Shown here: positions 29,438 to 37,510 of the stretch, one piece after another
Position numbering within the stretch: position 1 is the stretch's first letter
How the letters are laid out: each line of letters begins with the position of its first letter
Assembly (NCBI RefSeq): GCF_007753265.1
Contig: NZ_CP036349.1
Coordinates: forward strand, 1,459,363-1,523,362
DNA: 64,000 nucleotides
Source of the DNA: Botrimarina mediterranea
Lineage (GTDB): Bacteria; Planctomycetota; Planctomycetia; Pirellulales; Lacipirellulaceae
Direction: 5' to 3'
Position numbers and translations under genes: made by a program
Notes under the pieces: generated by a model
Seen by the model: only the letters and a program-made list of their open reading frames with translations
Database searches by the model: none
Told to the model about the DNA's origin: nothing

Positions 29438-30698
29438 TTCCTTCAATCTGACCGCTAGCAACGGGTCCGGCGATCACGTCAACGAACTGGGCGAGGGGAT
29501 TGCCCGTTGCCGATAGTTCGACCGGCGCGTAGCGGCAGGACGAGCCGACGTAGCGGTCTTCGCCGACTCGGCCCTCGACCAGGACTCGCAGTGGCATGCC
29601 GGTTAGTGAGCGGTAGTAGTCGTCTCGCAGCTCCGCTTCCAATTCGGCTAGTCGCTGCATCCGTTCTTGTTTGACGTGCTTCTCGATTTGATGGGGCATG
29701 TCCCATGCCGGGGTGCCACGGCGGCGGCTGAAGGGGAAGGCGTGGATCTTTGAAAAACCCGCTTCGCGGCAGGCGGCGAGGGTTTCTTCGAACTCCGCGT
29801 CGGTCTCGCCGGGGAAGCCGACGATCACGTCGGTTGTGATGGCGGGGCGGTCGAGGCGCTCGCGCAGCAAATGGCAGCGGTCGAGAAACCGCCGGCTGCC
29901 CCAACGCCGCCGCATCCGCCGCAAGACGCCGTCGGAGCCTGATTGCATCGAGAGGTGCAAATGCGGGCAGACCTTCTGCGGGTTCTCCGCCATCACGTCG
30001 ATGAGTTCGTGCGTAACTTCGGTGGCTTCGATACTAGAGAGACGCAGCCTGAAGTCGCCGGGGATTTCTGCTAACCGCCGAAGGAGGTCCGACAGTCGGA
30101 CCCACGCCGACTTGTCGCGAAGGTTCTCACGATTGAAATCGACGCCGTAGTGGCCGAGATGGATCCCTGTCAGCACGATCTCACGCCGGCCGTGGGCGAC
30201 AAGGTTCTCGACTTCGTTGACGATTTCCTCGAGCGGCCGGCTGGCGAGGTTCGGCCTCACCGAAGGGATGATGCAGAAGCTGCACCGCAGCAGGCAGCCG
30301 TCTTGCACCTTTACATAAGCGCGCTTGCGGGTGCCGATGCCGGTGACGCCGGTCGGGATGTCGGTGACGCCGAAGCGGCCCAAGAGGTCGGGGAGCTCAC
30401 GCTTGTCGGTGAGCACCTCGGTGACGCCCGGCAGCGCCTTCACTTCCTCGGGCGCCCGCGTCGCGTAGCAGCCCATGACGACAAGCTTCGCCGACGGGTT
30501 CTCCCGCGCCAGTCGCCGAATCACCTGCCGGCTCTTCGAGTCCCCCTCGGCGGTGACGGTGCACGTGTTGACGACGCACAAGTCCGCCGCCTCGCCCTCC
30601 GCCGTGTCTTGCCAGCCGATCGACGCGAGCCCTTCGCGGAGGTACTCGGTCTCGTACTGGTTGACTTTGCAACCGAGGGTGTGGGTCTTGAGCTTCAA
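29418..30698 (-). CDS. mtaB: tRNA threonylcarbamoyladenosine methylthiotransferase, MtaB type
   Basis: 426 residues. A radical SAM enzyme that adds a methylthio group to t6A37 of tRNAs decoding ANN codons. The N-terminal MTTase domain shows its three Cys in TLGCKVNQYE, VVNTCTVTAEGD and VMGCYATRAP. The radical SAM cluster motif follows as DGCLLRCSFCIIPSVR. TTDVIVGFPGETDAEFEET is the usual later block, and a TRAM-like tail (PLRVLVEGRV) ends it. The TLGCKVNQ start and compact length favour MtaB over MiaB. The start ATG at 30698 opens directly into the motif. The last codons (GMEPRRN stop) are encoded inside a repeat arm. Confidence 0.93.
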   Translation of the reverse strand: MKLKTHTLGCKVNQYETEYLREGLASIGWQDTAEGEAADLCVVNTCTVTAEGDSKSRQVIRRLARENPSAKLVVMGCYATRAPEEVKALPGVTEVLTDKRELPDLLGRFGVTDIPTGVTGIGTRKRAYVKVQDGCLLRCSFCIIPSVRPNLASRPLEEIVNEVENLVAHGRREIVLTGIHLGHYGVDFNRENLRDKSAWVRLSDLLRRLAEIPGDFRLRLSSIEATEVTHELIDVMAENPQKVCPHLHLSMQSGSDGVLRRMRRRWGSRRFLDRCHLLRERLDRPAITTDVIVGFPGETDAEFEETLAACREAGFSKIHAFPFSRRRGTPAWDMPHQIEKHVKQERMQRLAELEAELRDDYYRSLTGMPLRVLVEGRVGEDRYVGSSCRYAPVELSATGNPLAQFVDVIAGPVASGQIEGMEPRRN

Positions 30699-30701
30699 AA
30701 T

Positions 30702-30788
30702 TGCGGACTGGGGATTGCGGGATGCAGATTACTAGCAGGACGGGCTCGACGCGAAGGAATTCGCGATACGAAATCCCCAATCCGCAAT
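30702..30788. repeat. Inverted repeat, GGATTGCGGA word family
   Basis: ATTGCGGACTGGGGATT (30702-30718) is matched by AATCCCCAATCCGCAAT (about 30771-30787). GGATTGCGGG and GATACGAAATCCCC variants lie between. It fills the spacer between clpS and mtaB. Confidence 0.75.
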
Positions 30789-30792
30789 CAAC

Positions 30793-31155
30793 CTACTCAG
30801 TTTCTTCGATCGACGCTGACATCGACCCCTGGCTCGATGCGATCGACTCGTCCTTGCCGTAGGCGTGGATTTGGTCGCGTTTTAGTTCGGCATGCTCTTT
30901 GGTGGTGGTGAGGACGACGACCTTGCCCTCGCTGTCGACGGTCTGGGCGAGCTTGAAGCCAGTGGTCTCGGAATGGCCGAACAGCTCTTTGAGCATTCGG
31001 ATGACGTATTCGTACGAATGGTCTTCGTCGTTCCAGAGGATGACGTGGTAGCGGGGGATCTTGTACTTCTTCTTTTCCTTCTGCGGCGGCCGCTCGGGGC
31101 GCACAACGGTCGCAGTCCCGTCGCCGGGGTCGTCTTCGAAGGAGGGCTCATCCAT
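30793..31155 (-). CDS. clpS: ATP-dependent Clp protease adaptor ClpS
   Basis: 120 residues. ClpS brings N-degron substrates to ClpA/ClpC-ClpP. The N-terminus is a flexible acidic/Pro tail (DEPSFEDDPGDG, then KEKKKYKIPRYHVILWNDEDHS), and the core block YHVILWNDEDHSYEYVIRML includes the hydrophobic pocket and DD/DE acidic residue that bind the substrate N-terminus. AQTVDSEGKVVVLTTTKEHAELKRDQI matches the rest of the fold. Start ATG at 31155 gives family length. The frame is open to 31377 but that part overlaps the divergent peptidase gene. A separate clpA/C gene is not in view. Confidence 0.92.
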   Translation of the reverse strand: MDEPSFEDDPGDGTATVVRPERPPQKEKKKYKIPRYHVILWNDEDHSYEYVIRMLKELFGHSETTGFKLAQTVDSEGKVVVLTTTKEHAELKRDQIHAYGKDESIASSQGSMSASIEETE

Positions 31156-31272
31156 GGGCGGGTCGGTGGTTAGACGGGGGGTTGAGAAGTATATTCGCCG
31201 GCATGGCGGCTGGCCAACGAGGGTCCAGCCGCCGCGACGACACCGCCCCATCGAGACGCCCCCACGCTCGCC

Positions 31273-32643
31273 ATGAGCCAAACCGACACTTCTGCCGTCC
31301 CCTCCGAGTCGGCCCAACACGAAGCGGCCCTGTTCGAGCTGCTGCGGATCCCCAGCGTCAGCGCCGATTCGCGGCACAAGCCCGATGTCGCCCGGGCCGC
31401 CGACTGGGTCGAAGCCCGGCTGCGTGGCATGGGGCTGGCCGTCGAGAGGCTTGCGACCCCCGGGGCGCCGATCTTATTCGCTCAGTCGCCGCCTGTGCCA
31501 GGCAAGCCCGTAGCGCTCATCTACGGGCACTACGACGTGCAGCCGCCCGACCCGCTCGACGAGTGGCAGTCGCCGCCGTTCGAACCGACGGTGCGTGACG
31601 GCAACGTCTACGCTCGTGGCGCCACCGACGACAAGGGGCAGATGCTGACGCACGTGTTGGGCGTCGAATCATTGCTTAAGGCCGAAGACAAGCTCCCGAT
31701 CCAAGTGAAGTTCCTCATCGAGGGGGAGGAGGAAGTTGGCAGCGAGCACCTCGAAGCCGCTGTTGGCGCCAATCGCGACAAACTCGCTTGCGACGTCGTG
31801 GTGGTGAGCGACAGCTCGCAGTTCGCCCCCGGCGTTCCGGCGATCACCTACGGCCTACGCGGCATCGCTTACTACGAGCTCTTCGTCGAAGGCCCCAAGC
31901 AAGACCTGCACTCGGGCTCGTTCGGTGGCGGTGTGACCAATCCCGTCAATACGCTGGCGAAGCTGCTGGCGGCGCTCGTGGATAGCGACGGCCGCATTCA
32001 GGTCCCCGGTTTCTACGACAATGTCGAGCCGCTCACCGACCGCGAGCGCGCCGAGTTCGCGCGGCTGCCCTTCGACGAAGAGCGGTTCAAGAAGCAGCTC
32101 AATGTGGATGGCGTCACGGGCGAGAAGGGCTTCACCACGCTCGAACGTCGCTGGGCCCGCCCGACGTGCGACGTCAACGGCATCTGGGGCGGTTACCAGG
32201 GCGAGGGCGCGAAGACCGTGCTCCCGGCGCGTGCTGGCGCCAAGGTGAGTTTCCGACTCGTACCGAACCAAGACCCCGAGAAGATCACCGCGGGACTGCG
32301 GAAATTGCTCGAACCGCTCGTCCCCCCCGGCGCCAAACTAACCATCAAGCCGCACCACGGCGCCCCGGGCGTCAAGTTCTCACTCGAAAGCCCCTACATG
32401 GCCGCTGCCACCGCCGCGATCGAAGCCGGCTTCGGCGCCAAGCCCGTCTTCATGCGCGAAGGCGGCTCGATCCCGATTGTCGGCACGTTTGCTCGGGAGC
32501 TAGATGCGGATGTGCTACTACTCGGCTGGGGACTGGACGACGACAACACTCATAGCCCCAACGAGAAATTCAACCTCGGTGACTTCCACCGAGGAATCAA
32601 GGCGTCAGCCGCGCTTTGGACACACTTAGCTAATTGTGGATAG
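31273..32643 (+). CDS. M20-family dipeptidase (ArgE/DapE/ACY1/CPG2 superfamily)
   Basis: 456 residues, a cytoplasmic two-metal peptidase that cleaves dipeptides or related short substrates. Metal ligands: GHYDVQPPDP, RGATDDKGQML, and the Glu pair in IEGEEEVGSEH. The dimerisation domain follows (FVEGPKQDLHSGSFGG). Later REGGSIPIVGTF and the final HSPNEKFNLGDF block with the last His ligand are typical of the dipeptidase branch. No signal peptide. Start ATG at 31273; the clpS gene is divergent with 117 bp between. The spacer to serS is a repeat. Exact substrate unknown. Confidence 0.93.
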   Translation: MSQTDTSAVPSESAQHEAALFELLRIPSVSADSRHKPDVARAADWVEARLRGMGLAVERLATPGAPILFAQSPPVPGKPVALIYGHYDVQPPDPLDEWQSPPFEPTVRDGNVYARGATDDKGQMLTHVLGVESLLKAEDKLPIQVKFLIEGEEEVGSEHLEAAVGANRDKLACDVVVVSDSSQFAPGVPAITYGLRGIAYYELFVEGPKQDLHSGSFGGGVTNPVNTLAKLLAALVDSDGRIQVPGFYDNVEPLTDRERAEFARLPFDEERFKKQLNVDGVTGEKGFTTLERRWARPTCDVNGIWGGYQGEGAKTVLPARAGAKVSFRLVPNQDPEKITAGLRKLLEPLVPPGAKLTIKPHHGAPGVKFSLESPYMAAATAAIEAGFGAKPVFMREGGSIPIVGTFARELDADVLLLGWGLDDDNTHSPNEKFNLGDFHRGIKASAALWTHLANCG

Positions 32644-32710
32644 CGGATTGCCAGCCGAACACGCGTCGCATTAAATCCAATCCGCATTCCGCAATCCGAA
32701 TTCCGCAATC
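32644..32710. repeat. Degenerate inverted repeat, GGATTGCGGA word family (copy 2)
   Basis: GCGGATTGCC on the left and AATCCGCATTCCGCAATCCG on the right are variations on GGATTGCGGAAT, the same word as at 30702-30788. The right arm is longer and more regular; the left arm is partly eroded. It lies just upstream of the serS start. Confidence 0.65.
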
Positions 32711-32715
32711 TCATC

Positions 32716-34008
32716 ATGCTCGACAAACGCTTCGTTCTCGAAAACGCCGAACTCGTCCAACAGAACTGCGTCGATCGCGGCGTGAAGGCCGATGTTTCGC
32801 GGTTTGTGGAGCTCGAGACGCAGCGCCGCACGCTGTTGCAGGAGGCCGAGGACCTTAATCGGCAGGCGAACGAGGTCAGCAAGTCGATCGGCAAAGCCAA
32901 GGACGACGCCGAGCGCGAGGCCCGCAAGGAAGAGGGCCGCCAGCTCCGCGAAGCGAAGGACGCCAAGCAGTCCGAGGTCGATCGCGTCGGCCTCGAGGCG
33001 GACCGCATCCTCCGCGGGCTGCCGAACATGACCCACCCCGAATCGCCGCGCGGCGACGAGGCCGCCAGCCACGAACTGCGCAAGGGGGAGTCGAAGCCGC
33101 CCAAGTTCAACTTCAAGCCGCTCGATCATCTGGCGCTCGCCGAGCAGCATGACCTGATCGACTTCGAGGGGGGCAGCCGCGTCTCTGGCAACGGCTTCTA
33201 CTACCTGCGGAACGAAGCGGTGCTGCTGGAGTTTGCGCTGCAGCGTTACGCGCTCGACCGGCTGATGCGCGAAGGCTTCACACCGACGATGACGCCGGAC
33301 CTGGCGCGCAACGAGATCGTGCAGGGCATCGGCTTCATCCCGCGTGGCCCGGAGACGCAGATCTATTCGATCGAGAACTCCGACCTGAACCTCGTCGCCA
33401 CGGCGGAGATCACCCTCGGCGGGCTTCATGCCGGCCAGGTGCTCGACGAATCGCAGCTGCCGATCAAACTCGCCGGCGTGAGCCACTGCTTCCGCACCGA
33501 GGCGGGCGCGGCCGGTCGGGCGGGGCGTGGCCTGTACCGCGTCCATCAGTTCACGAAGGTCGAGATGTTCGCCTTCACGACGCCCGATCAGAGCGAGGAT
33601 ATGCACAACCTGTTCCTCGAACTGGAGTGCGAAATCTTCGATGGGCTGGGCGTTCCGTTCCGGGTGCTCGACATCGCGTCGGGCGACCTCGGCGGGCCGG
33701 CCTACCGCAAGTTCGACCTCGAAGCCTGGATGCCCGGCCGCGGCCAGGGGGGCGAGTACGGCGAGGTCACCAGCACCAGCAACTGCACCGACTACCAATC
33801 GCGGCGGCTCGACATCCGCTACAAGAAGCCCGGCGAGAAGGGGACACACTTCGTCCACACGCTCAACGGCACCGCCGTGGCCTGCGGCCGGGCGATGATC
33901 GCGATCCTCGAGAACTGCCAACAAGCGGACGGTTCGATCCTCGTGCCCGAGGTGCTGCGGGTGTACGTCGGCAAAGACCGCATCGGCGCACCGGACGACG
34001 CCGAGTAA
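32716..34008 (+). CDS. serS: Seryl-tRNA synthetase
   Basis: 430 residues, family length. Residues ~30-105 form the long antiparallel coiled-coil arm that grips tRNA-Ser (ARKEEGRQLREAKDAKQSE). The class II catalytic core follows: motif 2 with CFRTEAGAAGRAGRGLYRVH and HQFTKVEMF, and motif 3 with GTAVACGRAMIAILENCQQ. TSTSNCTDYQSRR and GGEYGEVTS are the usual Ser-AMP site blocks. It charges tRNA-Ser (and tRNA-Sec if present). The start ATG at 32716 opens MLDKRFVLENAE, typical of the family. Flanked by repeats on both sides. Confidence 0.97.
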   Translation: MLDKRFVLENAELVQQNCVDRGVKADVSRFVELETQRRTLLQEAEDLNRQANEVSKSIGKAKDDAEREARKEEGRQLREAKDAKQSEVDRVGLEADRILRGLPNMTHPESPRGDEAASHELRKGESKPPKFNFKPLDHLALAEQHDLIDFEGGSRVSGNGFYYLRNEAVLLEFALQRYALDRLMREGFTPTMTPDLARNEIVQGIGFIPRGPETQIYSIENSDLNLVATAEITLGGLHAGQVLDESQLPIKLAGVSHCFRTEAGAAGRAGRGLYRVHQFTKVEMFAFTTPDQSEDMHNLFLELECEIFDGLGVPFRVLDIASGDLGGPAYRKFDLEAWMPGRGQGGEYGEVTSTSNCTDYQSRRLDIRYKKPGEKGTHFVHTLNGTAVACGRAMIAILENCQQADGSILVPEVLRVYVGKDRIGAPDDAE

Positions 34009-34031
34009 CGCGGTGCTGTACCGACCAAAGT

Positions 34032-34199
34032 AGGGTCCGCTGTGCGGACCGTAGTTACGAGTCAGCAGTACGCAGTACGCGACCGCCTCTACCAAGATTA
34101 TGGAGAGCCCACGACGCGCGTCGTGGGCTCTCCATGTAATTAGTGGTGAGCGACCACTTAACGGTGGACCTGTCCCACGGTCCGCCCAGCGGACCCTAC
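34032..34199. repeat. Inverted repeat, GGGTCCGC word family, enclosing a terminator
   Basis: The outer arms 34032-34052 (AGGGTCCGCTGTGCGGACCGT) and 34179-34199 pair at 19 of 21 positions, and each arm is itself a short palindrome. They enclose the serS terminator palindrome and AGTACGCAGTACGC words. Confidence 0.75.
34100..34135 (+). terminator. Perfect 36-nt palindrome, probable serS terminator
   Basis: Eighteen bases pair perfectly with the next eighteen (ATGGAGAGCCCACGACGC and inverse). The stem would close with a small CGCG loop. It lies 90 bp after the serS stop. The T-tail is weak, so termination efficiency is uncertain. Confidence 0.6.
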
Positions 34200-34451
34200 G
34201 CACGTCCGCAGCATCGACACAGCCGTTATAAGCGGCTGTTCTATCTGGGAAAGTGGGGCGAATTGGCTCGGCTGGTCAAAGGGCGCCGATTGCGTTGTCG
34301 ATATCGGAGGGCAGACAGACCAAGCGAACGTCGTCCGCTGGGTCGCCGCGAGAGTTCGGGTGCATGGCTGAGGCCGGCCCCCTCTCGACGGAGAAAGCAG
34401 GCGACGGAAGCGCGTGATTCCCCCCCTCCCCGTTTCGTGAAGGAGTCCCTC
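34200..34451 (+). other. Leader region of the Cys-rich protein gene
   Basis: No gene. A hairpin at 34219-34239 (ACAGCCG-TTATAAG-CGGCTGT) stands out, and AGGAG at 34441 is the ribosome binding site for the next gene. A promoter is likely here, but I cannot choose one. Confidence 0.45.
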
Positions 34452-34991
34452 ATGAACCTGCGTTTTGCTGCGGCCGCCCTGTGTACGGTCGCCCTGATGT
34501 CGTCGGGCGCCTCGAGCGCCAACGCCTTTGGCTTCGGCCTCCTCGGTGGTCACGGCTGTGGCTGTGCGACCGACTGCTGCGAGCCGACCTGCGGCTGTGA
34601 GCCGTCGTGCTGCGTCGCCGAGCCGGTGTGCTGCGATCCTTGCTGCAAGCCGCGTTGCGGCCTGTTCAGTGGCCTGAAGGGTATGTTCCACCGTCACCAC
34701 TGCTGTGCTGACGCGTGCTGCGAGCCGAGCTGCTGTGCCGCTGAGCCCTCTTGCTGTGCCCCCGAGCCCAGCTGCTGCGTTGCTGAGCCGTCGTGCTGTG
34801 CCGCTGAGCCCAGCTGTGGCTGCGAGCCCGCTTGCTGCGATCCTTGCTGCGGTGGTCACCGCTGCAAGCTGTTCGGTGGCCTGAAGGGTCTCTTCAAGCG
34901 TCACTGCTGTGCCCCTTCGTGCTGCGAGCCGACCTGCGGCTGCGAGCCGTCGTGCTGTGCCGTTGAGCCCAGCTGCGGTTGCGCTGGCTGA
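34452..34991 (+). CDS. Exported Cys-rich repeat protein, function unknown
   Basis: 179 residues. A signal peptide (RFAAAALCTVALMSSGASSANA) is followed by a mature part with about 42 Cys in ~155 residues, mostly in CCxPSCC and CGCEPSCC units. The mature part has an internal duplication: PCCKPRCGLFSGLKGMFHRH and PCCGGHRCKLFGGLKGLFKRH, each followed by HCC and CCEP repeats. The two LFxGLKGxFxRH segments are the only non-Cys elements. It would be cell-surface or periplasmic, held by disulfides or binding metal; neither is shown. AGGAG lies 7 nt before the ATG. A strong terminator follows, so it is a single-gene unit, perhaps highly expressed. Confidence 0.85.
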   Translation: MNLRFAAAALCTVALMSSGASSANAFGFGLLGGHGCGCATDCCEPTCGCEPSCCVAEPVCCDPCCKPRCGLFSGLKGMFHRHHCCADACCEPSCCAAEPSCCAPEPSCCVAEPSCCAAEPSCGCEPACCDPCCGGHRCKLFGGLKGLFKRHCCAPSCCEPTCGCEPSCCAVEPSCGCAG

Positions 34992-35062
34992 GCTGTGACT
35001 CCCTCACGGTAGCCGGCACTCCAACCGGGCGCCGCCGAGGTAGCTGAGAAACGAAACGATTC

Positions 35063-35102
35063 ACCGCCGCCGGGCCACCGTCAGGTCCGGCGGCGGTTTT
35101 TT
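35063..35102 (+). terminator. Rho-independent terminator of the Cys-rich gene
   Basis: An 11-bp perfect stem (ACCGCCGCCGG with its inverse at 35087-35097) is followed by TTTTTT. It lies about 70 bp after the stop of the Cys-rich gene on the plus strand. Confidence 0.9.
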
Positions 35103-35220
35103 GTTGAACGAAGAGAACTTGGGCGAGCCGTGAGCGTGAGCGACCGGGGTTGAGCCGGGTAGCCATGTCACTCCGGTCGCTGACGCTATCGGCTCGGCGA
35201 TAATCGTGACGGCTACAACG

Positions 35221-35970
35221 CTACATCGACACGTCGTTCGGCTGGTCACTTTCCGACGCCAACGCGCCGTTGGTCGAGGGGATCGGTTGAGCGCCGCGGC
35301 CAGACGCCGCGATGCGTTCTTCCTCTCGCTCGTGGGCGGCCTCTTCGAGGTCTTTTTCGGTGATGTCCTCGAGCGCCTCGGCGACGCGGGCCGTTTGCTT
35401 CTTGTAGAGAAAGTAGATGCCCGCCGACATCAGGCCGAGCACCACCACGGCGGTGGCGACCTCTTCGGCGTCGCCAATGATCTTGGCGATGCCGTTGCCG
35501 AACTTGTAGCCGAGCCCGAAAATCACGGCGACGACGATCGTCGCGCCGATCAGGTCCCAGAGCAGAAACCGCAGGTAAGGGACCTTCGCCGCCCCGGCGG
35601 CAAAGTAGACGGGCCCACGGACGCCCACCAGAAACCGCGTCAGCACCAGCATCTTGAAGCCGTGGCGGTGGACGGCGTGCTCGAACTTCTCTTCCTTCTT
35701 CGAGTCAATAAACCTAGCGAGGCTCGGGTGCTTGGTGAGCCAGGCGTGGCCGAAGTAGCGGCCGAGCATGTACATCACCGAATCGCCCAGCAGGGCGCCG
35801 ATCAGGCACGACGAAAACGCCATCCAGGGATCGAGCGTCCCCTGCGAGCTGAGCACGCCCGCCAGGACAAGCGGGACCTCTTCAGGAATCGGGATGCCGC
35901 ACCCGCATAGGGCAAGGAACAGGACGATCCCCAGGTAGCCGAGCTGATGGTCAACAAAAAACTGCAGCAC
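35221..35970 (-). CDS. DedA-family membrane protein
   Basis: 249 residues with the VTT/SNARE-associated (DedA) fold. The N-terminal re-entrant region is GCGIPIPEEVPLVLAGVLSS, where the acidic residue after Pro is conserved. RFLVGVRGPVYFAAGAAKVPYLRF carries the conserved Arg pair. DedA proteins are needed for membrane homeostasis; recent work links members to lipid scrambling or undecaprenyl phosphate recycling, which I do not assign here. The C-terminal ~50 residues are a charged cytoplasmic coil (EDITEKDLEEAAHEREEE) not usual in the family. Start ATG at 35970 precedes the first hydrophobic segment. Confidence 0.9.
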   Translation of the reverse strand: MLQFFVDHQLGYLGIVLFLALCGCGIPIPEEVPLVLAGVLSSQGTLDPWMAFSSCLIGALLGDSVMYMLGRYFGHAWLTKHPSLARFIDSKKEEKFEHAVHRHGFKMLVLTRFLVGVRGPVYFAAGAAKVPYLRFLLWDLIGATIVVAVIFGLGYKFGNGIAKIIGDAEEVATAVVVLGLMSAGIYFLYKKQTARVAEALEDITEKDLEEAAHEREEERIAASGRGAQPIPSTNGALASESDQPNDVSM

Positions 35971-36125
35971 TTCGCTAAGCCGTCGTTCGTCGGGCCGTAG
36001 GCGTCAGCGGGGCGACAGGTTCCGCCTGTGTCGCTTCCGCCGGCCTTGGGGGCCGTGGTTTGGTAGCAGCCGATTGTAGCTGCCCACACGCTCGGCCAGT
36101 AGCGGCGTCCAACACGGCAACCGCG

Positions 36126-37253
36126 TCATCTTGACCGGGGCCGCCAATCCGACTCGTTGAAATTGAAGGCGTGGATAACCGCATCACCCTCATTGCCTGG
36201 CGAAAGCAACAGGGCACGCAGCCCGGGCCGGCGGTCGCAGAGCCGCTGGGTCCCCTCGACGCCGAGGATCGAGGCAGCCGTTGAAAGGGCGTCGGCCTCG
36301 CCGGCCGTGGGGGCGACCACCGTCGCCGAATAGAGCCCCGCGGCGGGCCAGCCCGTCCGGGGGTCGATCAGGTGGCCGTAGCGGCGGCCCTCGTGTTCGA
36401 AGAACTGCGTCCCCGAACCGCTGGTGCTGAGCGCTTCGTCGCGCAGGACAATCTCCGCCAAGCGCCGTTCGGGCCGCAGCGGGTCCCGGATCCCCGCCAG
36501 CCAGCCGCCCTCCGCTTGCAGCCGATTGTCGCCACGGGCCAGGAGCGTGCTCCGCCCGCCGTGCATCAACGAATCAGCGACGCCGCGCGCCGTCAGCTCT
36601 TCGCCGACGCGATCGAGGGCATAGCCCTTGCCCGAGCTGTTGAGGTTGATTTCGATTCCATCGCGGCTGAACCGGATCGTTTGGTTTGCCGGGTCGAGTT
36701 CCACGTGGCGCCAACCGACGCGCTGGAGGGCGTCGTCGATCTCCTCCGGTGAGGGCATGCGTCCTTCACGGCGGTAGAACCCCCACACCCGCGACAGCGG
36801 GCCGCTGGTCGGATCGAACGCCCCGTCGCTGGCGGCGTGAATCCTGCCACAGAGTTCGAGGAGGGCGAACAGCCGCTCTTCAACCTCGACGGGCCCGCCT
36901 GCGGCTTGGCGATTGATCGAGATGAGCTCGCTGTGCTCCCGATATACCGTCAGCTGATCCTCGAGCCGCTCGACTAGGTCGAGCGCCGCCATCCCTTCGG
37001 CGACCGCATTCTCGTCGGCCGACGCGTTGAGCGTCAGCTCGAAGTCGCACGCCATCGCCCGGCGGGAGAGCGTGAGGTTGCGTAGCCCTCGACGCTTCGC
37101 TTCGGGCGAACCCGTCCCGCCGAGCTGCTGGTCCACGGCGACGCCCACCGCCTCGGCCGCTGTTTCGACAACGGCTTCGACGACGTCCGCCGCGGCCGCG
37201 AGGGCGGCTTTGCCGCGGAGGAAGTCGCGTCGGCTGTGGCGGGATGAAGACAT
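36126..37253 (-). CDS. apbE: FAD:protein FMN transferase (ApbE family)
   Basis: 375 residues. It transfers FMN from FAD to a Thr of target proteins such as Nqr/Rnf subunits. Family signs: RRAMACDFELTL near the start, INLNSSGKGYALDRV (the GKGYAVD block), MHGGRSTLLARG in the place of GGN, and YGHLIDPRTGWPA. The N-terminus has SRRDFLRG, which matches the Tat motif S-R-R-x-F-L, but the following segment is Ala-rich rather than plainly hydrophobic (KAALAAAADVVEAVVE). Start ATG at 37253 places that motif at the N-terminus; the frame stays open farther upstream. ApbE is usually periplasmic, so Tat export would fit. Confidence 0.9.
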   Translation of the reverse strand: MSSSRHSRRDFLRGKAALAAAADVVEAVVETAAEAVGVAVDQQLGGTGSPEAKRRGLRNLTLSRRAMACDFELTLNASADENAVAEGMAALDLVERLEDQLTVYREHSELISINRQAAGGPVEVEERLFALLELCGRIHAASDGAFDPTSGPLSRVWGFYRREGRMPSPEEIDDALQRVGWRHVELDPANQTIRFSRDGIEINLNSSGKGYALDRVGEELTARGVADSLMHGGRSTLLARGDNRLQAEGGWLAGIRDPLRPERRLAEIVLRDEALSTSGSGTQFFEHEGRRYGHLIDPRTGWPAAGLYSATVVAPTAGEADALSTAASILGVEGTQRLCDRRPGLRALLLSPGNEGDAVIHAFNFNESDWRPRSR

Positions 37254-37510
37254 GATTAACAGTGTAGCAGGCCGTTGATCTATCGTAGGCCTGCCTGTCG
37301 CATGGAGGCGACGACGAAACCGCGCCGCGGTTTCGCGAGCCGTGAGCAGTTTCGCTGCGAACTTGGCGAGGTTGAAGAATGCCACGAGGGCATTCTTTAA
37401 CAGGCAGACAGACGGGCCGCAGACGGTGGCGGGCGTGTGGAGTAAAACTGGCGGGAACTCCGGGGGCTGACGCTTCCCGGCTCGCAGGCGACTGTTCTCT
37501 TTAGGTTAAC

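Noticed and set aside
32671-34203. A 510-codon minus-strand frame opposite serS
   Set aside because: SerS motifs are complete on the plus strand; the opposite frame has no recognisable feature.
34143-34451. Upstream in-frame extension of the Cys-rich protein
   Set aside because: The ATG at 34452 has AGGAG and a signal peptide; the upstream 103 codons are Arg/Ser-rich and overlap a repeat.
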